Origin: Vibrio sp. 05-20-BW147
Lineage (GTDB): Bacteria; Pseudomonadota; Gammaproteobacteria; Enterobacterales; Vibrionaceae
DNA: 39,068 bases
Assembly (NCBI RefSeq): GCF_013369385.1
Contig: NZ_SZTO01000024.1
Location: 1 to 39,068 of the forward strand
Reading direction: 5' to 3'
How positions within the stretch are numbered: the stretch's first letter is position 1; each line of letters starts with the position of its first letter. Positions 6,471 to 13,655 of the stretch are shown one piece after another. A program made the position numbers and the translations under genes. The notes beneath the pieces were generated by a model. It was not told the DNA's origin. It made no database searches and saw only the letters and a program-made list of their open reading frames with translations.

Positions 6471-8501
6471 ATGGAATTATTACCTGGAACCCAAGCGCAT
6501 CTAAAAAAGAAAACAGCCCCGCCATCAAGTGCCTTGATTCTACCTCAAGACACGTCACATTCCGTCGGGAAAACTCAGTTCATTCAACATGAAGCCGAGA
6601 TCGATCAAATGATTGAGCTGGCTTACCAATTGCCTCTATCTGCTGTCAGTCTCAGCTTTCAATTTATTTACTCGACTCCGGTAGTCAAGCTACCGAACGG
6701 CAATAACAGATATGATATTTCGTCCATTATTCCACGTTTACTCAGCATGACGCTGATGGAGAACACAAGTAACTCGCTAGCGCTGCACTCGTTCGTTATT
6801 GACATTGCTAGTCCCTCGATTCGTCCAAAGCTACAAAGCCTTTTCAATTTGCCTGTGACCTACGTAACCCACGAAGCTAAGCCTGACCTGCACTGTATTT
6901 GGTCATTGGGCCTAAACGAGCCCAGATATTGGTGGGATACCTGCATTGCAGAAAAAGCCAGATATCTTGGTCAACACAATAACGCTAAACTCACTCAAGA
7001 TGTTTCAACCGTCGAAAAAATACAAATCCAAAAAACATTGGCTGAACAGAACACGGTGTTTTATGGCTTGGCTGAGACAGCTCAACGTTACAATGTCCAA
7101 AATAGCCTCGCTTCCAGTGCGAAGTTACTGATGGGCCCTGAGCAAGACTGCCCGTCTTTTTCTGCGCTCCAGATTGAACAGACGTCACAGCTCAGCATCA
7201 CTGTGGCGAAGTTGTACTTAACGCAAAGCCAATCCTGCCTCATGTTTGGCATCCACCAACACCTTATCAGTATTGAGATGCCTTGGGTCGTGACTAACGC
7301 CGCCATCGAGTGGAATGGCTTTAAGGTATGCAGAGATAAGTGCCGTCAAATTCTCGAAGCGTGCGAGCGTAAGCTAAGTCTATACAGTCAAGGGCTAGCG
7401 CAACTAGGGATGACAAACCCCAATAGCCAGCACCAAAAGCAAGTGCTTTTTGCCTCACTCGGATTACTGCATCACTTCAAAGACGGGGATGACTATAGTT
7501 TTCAACGTGAAATGCTAAGCAAGAACTATGCTTTACACCCAGCGGTGGCATTCTTGACAAAATATACGCATATCGATTCTGTCTACAAAGACGTCATTTT
7601 ACAGCCCGGTATTGTCGGTAGTGACGGACGGGTTCACTCAGAACAAAAACAACTTACGGCTGCCACAGGCCGACAGGCTACCGTTGCGCCAAATATCTTG
7701 GGGCTTCCTGCTGTCCTTCGTCCGTTAGTGGTTGCACAAGACGGTTACGTGATTGGAGAAGTCGATCTTGCACAGATTGAGGTAGCCATTGCTGCTGGTG
7801 TGTATGGCGACTCAAACTTAGTCAAGATGTATAACCAAGGCGATCTATACACGGCCATGGCCCAAGAGTTCTTCTGTGAAGAGTTAGAACCGGAATACAG
7901 CACCTGCGATTCAGCGGTCTTCAAAGAAAAATATCCTGAGAAAAGAACCATCATGAAGCAATGCACCCTAGGCCTAATTTACGGTATCACCAGCTTCGGA
8001 ATAGCGAAAAAACTCAATATCAGTGTCAACAAGGCCACGGAACTGATGGATAAGTTTCTATCGATGTTTCCCGAACTGCAAAAAGCCATTGAGAGAATGC
8101 CCCAGTATGGCGCTCTGCGAGGCCATGTAAGCACTGCAACGGGATTGCACCGATACCGCCAATTGGATGCTAAGCGCGGCCATACTGAGAAAAACTGGAT
8201 GGTGAACATGCCAGTACAAGGTACAGCTGCTGCGCTGTTCAAAGCAGCTGGAAATCGACTTCATCAATTGTATAAAGGTTACAACGCCAAATTGATCGTT
8301 GCCATGCATGATGCCTTTGTTTTCGAAGCACCGAAAAAACACCTAAGCGCAGTCAGCGAGTTAACTGCACAGATCATGACCCAAGTAGTGCAGGAAATGT
8401 ACCCTCAGTTGAAGATAAGAGCCGATATCAACATAAGCCAACCAGATTGTTGGACCAAAGATGGCGATCCGAACACTCTCGATGTGTGGCTGGCTAAATG
8501 A
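6471..8501 (+). CDS. Family-A DNA polymerase, divergent, exonuclease domain apparently inactive
   Basis: This 676-aa polymerase belongs to the Pol I family. Motif A reads DLAQIE with catalytic D432 but Ala where Pol I has the following Arg. Motif B runs from KRTIMK to GLIYG with K496 and the Tyr kept and Leu at the position of E. coli Phe762. Motif C is MHDAFVFE with D614 kept but Ala in place of the usual Glu. Upstream, residues ~125-165 (ending in the WDTCIAEKARYL block) look like the second half of a 3'-5' exonuclease fold, yet the first motif with its Asp-Glu pair is not seen. There is no 5'-nuclease domain. AAAGG is ~7 nt before the ATG. It is probably the element's own replication polymerase, working with the two genes before it. 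Confidence 0.92.
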   Translation: MELLPGTQAHLKKKTAPPSSALILPQDTSHSVGKTQFIQHEAEIDQMIELAYQLPLSAVSLSFQFIYSTPVVKLPNGNNRYDISSIIPRLLSMTLMENTSNSLALHSFVIDIASPSIRPKLQSLFNLPVTYVTHEAKPDLHCIWSLGLNEPRYWWDTCIAEKARYLGQHNNAKLTQDVSTVEKIQIQKTLAEQNTVFYGLAETAQRYNVQNSLASSAKLLMGPEQDCPSFSALQIEQTSQLSITVAKLYLTQSQSCLMFGIHQHLISIEMPWVVTNAAIEWNGFKVCRDKCRQILEACERKLSLYSQGLAQLGMTNPNSQHQKQVLFASLGLLHHFKDGDDYSFQREMLSKNYALHPAVAFLTKYTHIDSVYKDVILQPGIVGSDGRVHSEQKQLTAATGRQATVAPNILGLPAVLRPLVVAQDGYVIGEVDLAQIEVAIAAGVYGDSNLVKMYNQGDLYTAMAQEFFCEELEPEYSTCDSAVFKEKYPEKRTIMKQCTLGLIYGITSFGIAKKLNISVNKATELMDKFLSMFPELQKAIERMPQYGALRGHVSTATGLHRYRQLDAKRGHTEKNWMVNMPVQGTAAALFKAAGNRLHQLYKGYNAKLIVAMHDAFVFEAPKKHLSAVSELTAQIMTQVVQEMYPQLKIRADINISQPDCWTKDGDPNTLDVWLAK

Positions 8502-8890
8502 CCGGAGCTGGACGCAAAGCCTGATAGAGTTATTATTAAGGTTTTGTGTCCACTTTTTCTGGTTCTCAAATCATGGCTGGCAAATCGATACTTAGTTGAT
8601 TGAGCAGTTATCTTAGTGACATAAAAGCTCTAGCTTACTTGTGGCTCAAAATCGTTTAGCTCGATCTCCCTGACCACCTTCTCATATCAGTTCTTGACCC
8701 ATTTAACCTAATAGCAGAATGTGAACTTAGTTGAGCATTTACCACTATACAGACATGTTCTGCAATTGTGAGTTCAGGAATGATAAAGACTGTTAGAACA
8801 GTATGTTGCTGCTATGGTATTTGTATTTTATGAACATATTATAGACAATGTCTGCTGACAAGACGTTGTTAGAGTTACAAGGAAAGTTTT
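8502..8890. other. Gene-free stretch downstream of the polymerase
   Basis: No ORF with a ribosome binding site is visible on either strand. There is no strong terminator for the replication-like operon either. AT-rich sequence (8820-8880) precedes the membrane-protein gene and may hold its promoter. Confidence 0.4.
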
Positions 8891-9307
8891 TTGGAAGTTT
8901 CACAAAATAAATCTCTTTTTTATAAAATTGCTATAAATCTAAGCTTTTGGTTTAGCTTTGGCATTGTAATTTTGGTTGCAAACTGGGCAAAGGTCGATTT
9001 TGTACTTGCTCAAAAACCCGTATTCCCAGAATTGGAAAACCTTATAGAAACCAAACAGTTCATACTTCTCATAATGTCAGGTTTTACATTATACGGTTTA
9101 CTCTGCTTCGCGTTTCGTAAGCTAAATACAACCGAGGAGTTAGGAAGAGCAAGATATTTTCAGAATCTTGCTCTTCAAGAATGGAGTTCTGTATTCTTTA
9201 ATTTTGGCTCTGTTGTCGCTGTTACAGGGTTTCTTACGGAAAATTATTGGTATGCTATTGGCACACTAATTAGTTACATTGTCGGGTTCTGGATCGCGCG
9301 TGAGTAA
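8891..9307 (+). CDS. Small integral membrane protein, unknown
   Basis: This 138-aa protein starts at a TTG with AGGA about 7 nt upstream. Four hydrophobic segments are visible: about residues 14-32, 56-75, 98-113 and 117-134, with a short charged loop (KLNTTEELGRAR) in the middle. I do not recognise the family. Small multi-pass proteins are common cargo in Vibrio islands, as effectors of defence systems or superinfection-exclusion proteins, but nothing here distinguishes these roles. The sequence around it is more AT-rich than the chromosomal genes, consistent with acquisition. Confidence 0.65.
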   Translation: MEVSQNKSLFYKIAINLSFWFSFGIVILVANWAKVDFVLAQKPVFPELENLIETKQFILLIMSGFTLYGLLCFAFRKLNTTEELGRARYFQNLALQEWSSVFFNFGSVVAVTGFLTENYWYAIGTLISYIVGFWIARE

Positions 9308-9694
9308 CTCCAAGAAACGCATTAACTGGATCGCTGTACAACGACATAGTCTGCAATAAGCTAAAAATACCCATCTAACAAACGATCAGGGCTCCAACAT
9401 ACTTTGCCTAATCTGGCAGAACGATCTAGAGCATCAGTTCTAAGGAGTTTCAGCCCAGAAATCATTTGGAGCCACTCGGATACAGATATGGGCCAGATAC
9501 AGTAGATACGACTTGTGAATGGCTCGCTAATAAACCACTTAGAACTCAAAAAAATCAAGTGTAACCATTACGTGAACAAAAATGGACAACATACCTTACT
9601 GGGCTATTTATAAGGAAATGCGTCCACTTCGATATATCTCGTTGCCCTTTAACTAAAAAAGCAGAGGTCATCCCCTGCTCACCTAGCTTGCCCG
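9308..9694. other. Gene-poor stretch; one doubtful leftward ORF
   Basis: A 65-codon leftward ORF (9361-9558) begins at a TTG without a good ribosome binding site. Its translation is not low-complexity and could be a remnant or a small gene, but I cannot support it. Nothing else is seen here. Confidence 0.3.
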
Positions 9695-9868
9695 TCAATC
9701 ATCTATAACCTCGTCGGCGACGACACCAATTACGAAGCCAGCTATACCACCGATTAATACCCCATATGGACCATACCTAGCCCCAATAGCAGCACCGACT
9801 TTAGCAGCACGAATACCTGTGTTCTTTTTGGATTGGGATGATGATTGTGAAAAGGTTCTACTTTGCAT
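9695..9868 (-). CDS. 57-aa glycine-zipper membrane peptide
   Basis: The chosen ATG at 9868 has GAGG 5 nt upstream; a longer reading from 9916 would run through a terminator hairpin and is rejected. The N-terminus is Ser/Gln-rich and hydrophilic (MQSRTFSQSSSQSKKN). Residues ~24-50 form a glycine-rich hydrophobic helix with GxxxG-type spacing (GAAIGARYG, then GVLIGGIAGFVIGVV), typical of glycine-zipper membrane peptides, including bacteriocin-like and small pore-forming proteins. The segment encoding GVVADEV contains a copy-like match (9713-9724) to the repeat motif of the element ends. Function unknown. Confidence 0.6.
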   Translation of the reverse strand: MQSRTFSQSSSQSKKNTGIRAAKVGAAIGARYGPYGVLIGGIAGFVIGVVADEVIDD

Positions 9869-9887
9869 GTTTGCCTCTTTTATATAT

Positions 9888-9922
9888 GAAAAAGGACCAT
9901 GCTCAGTAAAGAACATGGTCCT
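9888..9922 (-). terminator. Rho-independent terminator, leftward
   Basis: A perfect 9-bp stem (AGGACCATG at 9893-9901 with CATGGTCCT at 9914-9922) is followed on the minus strand by five T. It lies 20 bp after the stop of the 33-aa zinc-ribbon gene and before the 57-aa gene, so it would end the upstream leftward transcript or reduce read-through. Confidence 0.75.
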
Positions 9923-9942
9923 CTAATTTTCTGTAACACTGC

Positions 9943-10044
9943 TTAGTGAGAGTGACCACACACCTGACAGCTACCATCATCATAAGCACGCTCACCGCAT
10001 GCCGGACAGGTTGTTACTAGGGTTGTGATTGATTTAATCGTCAT
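9943..10044 (-). CDS. 33-aa zinc-ribbon miniprotein
   Basis: This very short gene encodes a 33-aa peptide with CPAC and CQVC pairs 9 residues apart and a His-Ser-His end, a compact zinc-ribbon pattern. Translation is supported by AAGGAG 7 nt before the ATG at 10044 and by a terminator just after its stop. No domain other than the ribbon is possible at this length. It may be a small regulator or simply bind a partner protein; I cannot assign a function. Confidence 0.65.
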   Translation of the reverse strand: MTIKSITTLVTTCPACGERAYDDGSCQVCGHSH

Positions 10045-10084
10045 ATAAAGGCTCCTTATTGTTTATTGGATGAAGTAATGGGGT

Positions 10085-10159
10085 GTTGCGAAGCTCATTG
10101 ATACCTCGGCCTAGAGAGTCCAATTCGAAACCGATGTACCTTGAGCCAAGCTCCGCAAC
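10085..10159. repeat. Imperfect inverted repeat between two leftward genes
   Basis: GTTGCGAAGCT (10085-10095) and AGCTCCGCAAC (10149-10159) can pair over 11 positions with one G-U/mismatch, enclosing ~53 bases. It lies between the secreted-protein gene and the zinc-ribbon gene. It might act as a transcript-processing hairpin or a weak terminator; there is no T run. Confidence 0.35.
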
Positions 10160-10164
10160 GAAAC

Positions 10165-10422
10165 TTATTGTGCTTTACCTTTAGGGATATCTAGACCGCA
10201 TTTCGCTGCATCCATGACTTTGCCATTCATGGTTCCACAGGCATCGGCATACCACTCAATACGTGGGCCAGACTGAGAGTAAACTTGTTTACCTGCTTTC
10301 CCATTCCAGGATTTTTCTATCTTCGAAATGTCGGCTGGATTACCGCCGAACGTACCGCCAGCGAATGATGACGTGGTAGCGAATAGACACGTTAGGCCTA
10401 GCAGGATGGTTGATTTTTTCAT
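10165..10422 (-). CDS. Small secreted/periplasmic protein with signal peptide
   Basis: This 85-aa protein starts with a classical Sec signal peptide (MKKSTILLGLTCLFATTSSFA, cleavage likely after residue 21), leaving a mature protein of about 64 residues with two cysteines (in DACGTM and AKCGLD) that could form a disulfide in the periplasm. AAGGAA lies ~9 nt before the ATG. It is divergent from the WYL regulator and the shared 230-bp region carries paired operator-like sites, so regulation by that protein is likely. I do not recognise the family. Confidence 0.7.
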   Translation of the reverse strand: MKKSTILLGLTCLFATTSSFAGGTFGGNPADISKIEKSWNGKAGKQVYSQSGPRIEWYADACGTMNGKVMDAAKCGLDIPKGKAQ

Positions 10423-10493
10423 TGTGTTGTTTCCTTGAATAATGACGATGCTCCGCGTAAGAGCACGGTTGTTAATTAGTATGATGATTAGGA

Positions 10494-10510
10494 CTGACAG
10501 GTTGTGTCAG
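10494..10510. promoter_or_regulatory. Operator-like site 1
   Basis: CTGACAGGTTGTGTCAG is itself an imperfect palindrome (CTGACA...TGTCAG). Its reverse complement recurs with a single change at 10617-10633, 106 bp away. Both sites lie between the divergent secreted-protein and WYL-regulator genes, the expected place for an autoregulatory operator. Confidence 0.65.
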
Positions 10511-10616
10511 TCAGTTAAATGGTGTTGAGGAAGAAAGGCAGGGCTTAAGTTTCTTGGGCTATGAAACCTATAACAAAATCGGTCACTTATTCTTAGCGAC
10601 CACGAAATAATGAGGG

Positions 10617-10633
10617 CTGACACCACCTGTCAG
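10617..10633. promoter_or_regulatory. Operator-like site 2
   Basis: CTGACACCACCTGTCAG is the inverted partner of the site at 10494, 16 of 17 positions matching. It ends 22 bp before the WYL regulator's ATG, so a protein bound here would block that gene's transcription or early elongation. Confidence 0.65.
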
Positions 10634-10655
10634 TGAGTCACTACATTATTGAGTC

Positions 10656-11528
10656 ATGAATAAGAGCGAGAAGTTAGCCTACCGATTGAGTCAGATTCTT
10701 TCCCGGTTGTATGCGGGAGAGAAGTTGAGCCTTATCGACTTAGAGCAGGAATTCGGAGTGCATGAGAGAACGGTACTTCGGGACTTCAATCGCTTGGCGT
10801 TTTTGCCTATCGAAAGAGAAGAGGGTTATTACTACCTGAAGCAATTAGATCATCGTAACCCTAAAGCTCATAAAGCTCTTCATGCCCTATCGAACATGGG
10901 TATAGATAAGCTGTTTCCAGATAGGAAAACCATGACTCAGGCGCTGAACCATAAGACACAATCCATACTGTTCCGCCATATTCCTGTCGAGGATTCAGCT
11001 CGCTTTCGGGATACCTTAATTTTGATTGCGGATGCGATTCATCAACGAAATACGCTGACGCTGACTTTTCATAATCGGCGTTATCATCAGATGGAGCCTT
11101 ACCAACTCATTAACGAGCGGGGTTACTGGTATCTGATTGCCGCGCAGAGAACACAGTCGCATTCGTTTCGAGTGGCCGAGATTGCTGAGATAATCCGGCA
11201 CGATGATATTTATACTCCCTCGCCTATCCTCTCCGAGAAGCTGACCAGAGAAGAGCTGCATTGGCAGGCTTACGGTGTTATAGAAGTCATAGCTCAGATT
11301 GATTCGGGTCGTATTCGCGATTATCAGGAAACCGAAAATCACCTGACGATCCGAACCCTGAAAGAACTGGGCTATGGTTCAACGCTTATCAGCATTCAGA
11401 CCTCGGACATACATTCCCTGATGCCAGTTCTAAAGTCCTGGATACCGAGTATCGATATCATTTCCCCATTGTGGGTAAAACAGGCGTTGATGCGAGAAGT
11501 CGAAGCCTATCTCTCGACCTGTTCGTGA
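10656..11528 (+). CDS. HTH-WYL-domain transcriptional regulator
   Basis: This 290-aa protein has an N-terminal winged helix-turn-helix (residues ~15-60, containing LSLIDLEQEFGVHERTVLRD) and a middle WYL domain (residues ~130-185; YQLINERGYWYLIA contains the family's Trp-Tyr-Leu core), then a C-terminal extension as in BrxR/CapW-type repressors, which have similar length. Those proteins control phage-defence loci and sense nucleic-acid or nucleotide ligands through the WYL domain. The two 17-bp inverted sites just upstream are likely its operators, so it probably represses itself and the divergent secreted-protein gene. Whether it also controls the retron or the replication-like operon cannot be told from the sequence. 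It is convergent with the 154-aa gene. Confidence 0.88.
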   Translation: MNKSEKLAYRLSQILSRLYAGEKLSLIDLEQEFGVHERTVLRDFNRLAFLPIEREEGYYYLKQLDHRNPKAHKALHALSNMGIDKLFPDRKTMTQALNHKTQSILFRHIPVEDSARFRDTLILIADAIHQRNTLTLTFHNRRYHQMEPYQLINERGYWYLIAAQRTQSHSFRVAEIAEIIRHDDIYTPSPILSEKLTREELHWQAYGVIEVIAQIDSGRIRDYQETENHLTIRTLKELGYGSTLISIQTSDIHSLMPVLKSWIPSIDIISPLWVKQALMREVEAYLSTCS

Positions 11529-11547
11529 GATTTATTTAATGGGCATT

Positions 11548-11559
11548 GTCGGCGTCGTC
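11548..11559. repeat. Internal copy of the terminal-repeat motif
   Basis: GTCGGCGTCGTC here is identical, in the same orientation, to 12222-12233 in the right terminal repeat and to the complement of 122-133 in the left one. It lies between two convergent genes, inside a short ATGGG...CCCAT foldback, so it is not constrained by coding. Confidence 0.6.
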
Positions 11560-11577
11560 ATTACGTCGAGAAACCCA

Positions 11578-12042
11578 TCATGACTTCTGTATGAGCGCTA
11601 ATAGGTCAGCTTTTCGCTCATCGTAATCTTTCGATTTGATGTGCAGATAAATAGATGACTCTGCTTTTGTTGCCAGATTAAGGCCCCGAGCAATTGCAGC
11701 ACAGAAACCTTGATTGTTGGCTGAACCGGAAGAATAGAGAGATTTATACACCTGACTTTTCCATGGTTTATCGCCCTGCGATTCAATAAGGTCTAGTAGA
11801 CTACTGAGAAGAATCCATTGTTTTGAATGCAATCCTGCTCCGCCACTTTGTCCGGCAATTCGAAAGTAGAGTTGGTCATCTTCGCTGTTTTGAGCAATCT
11901 CGTAGAGCACCGTTCCTTGGGACTTTGATCCTAGTTTTGGCGCTTCACCTGTCTTGAGAATGGTAGAGAATGGATTGTCTACTGATGTGGTTTTAGATGT
12001 ATCAGCCTCTGCATTCTTCCTGCTGTTTTTGGGTTGGTTCAT
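11578..12042 (-). CDS. Unknown 154-aa protein at the right end of the element
   Basis: The start has GGAG 5 nt upstream. The first ~45 residues are polar and probably disordered. From residue ~42 a folded part begins (GTVLYEIAQNSEDDQLYFRI), followed by a Gly-rich turn (GQSGGAGLHSKQW) and a helical C-terminal half. I do not recognise the family. It is the last gene before the right inverted repeat, with 142 bp between them, a position often held by genes that act on element ends, but no catalytic motif of a recombinase (Tyr, Ser or DDE type) is visible. In the 48-bp gap to the convergent WYL gene lies GTCGGCGTCGTC (11548-11559), also present in both terminal repeats. Confidence 0.65.
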   Translation of the reverse strand: MNQPKNSRKNAEADTSKTTSVDNPFSTILKTGEAPKLGSKSQGTVLYEIAQNSEDDQLYFRIAGQSGGAGLHSKQWILLSSLLDLIESQGDKPWKSQVYKSLYSSGSANNQGFCAAIARGLNLATKAESSIYLHIKSKDYDERKADLLALIQKS

Positions 12043-12184
12043 AGAAACTCCTTTATTTCATTGAGCTAGAAATAAGAAAGCCCCCTACCGGACGAATCCA
12101 GTAAGAGTTCTTACAATTCAATAATATAAATTCGTTTTGCTGCTTGTTACGCCTAGGCTTTTTTTTCCTGTCTTTTCCGGTACT

Positions 12185-12354
12185 GTTCCTGTCTTTCCAA
12201 CACAGTTTTCTACATTTTCTCGTCGGCGTCGTCGTACTAATCACGGCCAATATTTCCCTTCGTCGACGTCAGTAAAATCATGCGGGTAATCAGGTGATGT
12301 GATTTTGCTGGTGGAGTTAGGCGTGATTCAGGGCAGGGTTTCTATGTTGATTGT
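12185..12354. repeat. Right terminal inverted repeat of the element
   Basis: This is the exact reverse complement of 1-170. On its inner side an 11-bp direct repeat (TTCCTGTCTTT at 12165-12175 and 12186-12196) straddles the boundary. The outer side continues for 25 bp (12355-12379) before the tRNA fragment; because the left end is cut by the window, I cannot tell whether those 25 bp also belong to the repeat. Confidence 0.97.
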
Positions 12355-12379
12355 GCAGTGATATTGCGTCAGACCTTCG

Positions 12380-12424
12380 CTCATAATCGATTGGTCCCCA
12401 GTTCAAGTCTGGGAGGGGCCACCA
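12380..12424 (+). other. 3' fragment of tRNA-Ile2 (CAU): attachment-site remnant (attR-like)
   Basis: The segment begins with the anticodon loop CTCATAA (CAU at 12382-12384), followed by the 3' anticodon stem, variable loop, T-arm (stem CCCAG/CTGGG around GTTCAAGT) and acceptor strand ending in GGGGCCACCA. It matches the 3' half of the lysidine-modified tRNA-Ile that reads AUA, often annotated as tRNA-Met. The 5' half is missing upstream, where the element's sequence stands instead. A crossover at the anticodon loop is typical of tyrosine-recombinase integration; the intact tRNA should lie left of the window. Confidence 0.88.
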
Positions 12425-12434
12425 AATTCTAGAA

Positions 12435-12470
12435 GGCTCGTAGAGAAATCTACGGGCCTTTGTCTTTTCT
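12435..12470 (+). terminator. Terminator originally serving tRNA-Ile2
   Basis: A 10-bp stem, GGCTCGTAGA with TCTACGGGCC around a GAAA loop and one G-U pair, is followed by a T-rich tract. It lies 10 bp after the tRNA 3' end and is probably the native tRNA terminator left on the chromosomal side of the insertion. It could also serve the convergent SIMPL gene. Confidence 0.8.
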
Positions 12471-12537
12471 GTTCTTGTCTATATCCGCTCTGCGATTACT
12501 TCCGATAAGCTTTGGTTCATTAGACCACTTCCCTCTG

Positions 12538-13257
12538 TCAATCAGAAAGATAGTATTGAACCGTCGAAACTACACGAATGCGTTTAATATGTGGCGTGTT
12601 GTTATCTCTATCCATGATAGAAAACTGGCCTTGAGATGCCGTGCGGATTTTTCCAAGTGAACTATTGGAATCTTTGGCAAACTTCTCAGCCACCTCTCTC
12701 GCGTTATGTGTGGCTTCTTCTATCATTTCCGGCTTAATTTCGTTTAAGCGAGTGAAGCTGTAGACAATCGGGTTGTCGTAAGCATCTTGGTTGAAAACAA
12801 TCCCCTTCTTGCCCAGCTGTCCAATGAGACTGATGGCTTGACGTACCGAATCAACTTTATTGCTGTACACCGTGATGGTTTGAATGGCGAGATAGCGATA
12901 TTCCGCATTTGCTTCTCCCCCATATTGCTGAGCTTTCTTATCAATCACCGATGGTGCTGAAAACTGCACACTATCAGACAGTTCGCGCTCAGCTAAAAAT
13001 GCAGTGATTAACTCAGCTTGAGCATCTACCTGCTCGAACAGTGCTTGAATATCATTGCTGGCAACCGTATAGCGAATCGGCCAAATGACCGTATCAGCAG
13101 GATACTCTCTCTCCGATAATCCCTTGACCGTTACAATGCGATCCAGTGCTTTGTATTGAATAGCCGTTTGCTGAACTAGATAACCCAATACGCCTAAACC
13201 GACGATCAGGGATGCACCTAGAATCAACGCGGCTTTGGTTGTCATTTCTCTCATCAC
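12538..13257 (-). CDS. SIMPL-domain (DUF541) membrane-anchored protein
   Basis: This 239-aa protein has an N-terminal membrane anchor (residues ~8-28) and then a SIMPL/DUF541 domain filling the rest, recognisable from the early VTVKGLSEREYPADTV block and a late block of helices before the final RIRVVSTVQYYL strand. The domain is periplasmic. E. coli relatives have been linked to oxidative-stress tolerance, but the mechanism is not established. The start at 13257 is a GTG; an ATG at 13245 is possible. It is the first chromosomal gene to the right of the element and runs toward the tRNA terminator. Confidence 0.85.
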   Translation of the reverse strand: MMREMTTKAALILGASLIVGLGVLGYLVQQTAIQYKALDRIVTVKGLSEREYPADTVIWPIRYTVASNDIQALFEQVDAQAELITAFLAERELSDSVQFSAPSVIDKKAQQYGGEANAEYRYLAIQTITVYSNKVDSVRQAISLIGQLGKKGIVFNQDAYDNPIVYSFTRLNEIKPEMIEEATHNAREVAEKFAKDSNSSLGKIRTASQGQFSIMDRDNNTPHIKRIRVVSTVQYYLSD

Positions 13258-13351
13258 CCTAACCTTTAAAAATTGCCAAAACTCTCAAATCATACAACTT
13301 AGCGCAGTCAGTGCTTCAGTACTGAGACATGACACTAATTAGATAAAGAAA

Positions 13352-13373
13352 CGGGAACCGAATTCGGTTCCCG
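13352..13373. terminator. Perfect 22-bp palindrome, possible terminator
   Basis: Centred on GAATTC, this self-complementary sequence with GGGAACC arms lies in the 398-bp gap between the divergent SIMPL and OlsF-like genes. Short T-rich flanks exist on both sides but no gene ends here, so it may instead be an operator. Nothing else recognisable is present between 13258 and 13655. Confidence 0.35.
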
Positions 13374-13655
13374 CTTTCCAGAGCAGCATAACAAAGGTTT
13401 ATTGACGTTTGCGTTATATTATTTTGTCCCGCAGTATCAACTTAACATCCAAACTTACATTTTGATGCAAAATTAGTATATTTTGTGAGCAGCAGATAAT
13501 TTATTTCCATCATTTTACTTGTTGTTGCACGCACCTCTCGACTCATCCGTGAACCAAAGCGTCACAAAAGCATCATTAAAAACCAACCTTGCTGAAGCCT
13601 GACTGTCATCTCTCATGATTAGCATGGCGGTCAGAAACCCAGATTCGAGGTCTTT

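Noticed and set aside
9361..9558. 65-codon leftward ORF with non-repetitive composition
   Set aside because: TTG start without a ribosome binding site and no family recognised; noted only as a possible remnant.
12355..12379. Possible 5' half of a complete tRNA ahead of the tRNA-Ile2 fragment
   Set aside because: A CAGTG...CAG resemblance to a D-arm exists, but no acceptor strand complementary to AGGGGCC is found upstream, so it is element DNA and not a tRNA 5' half.
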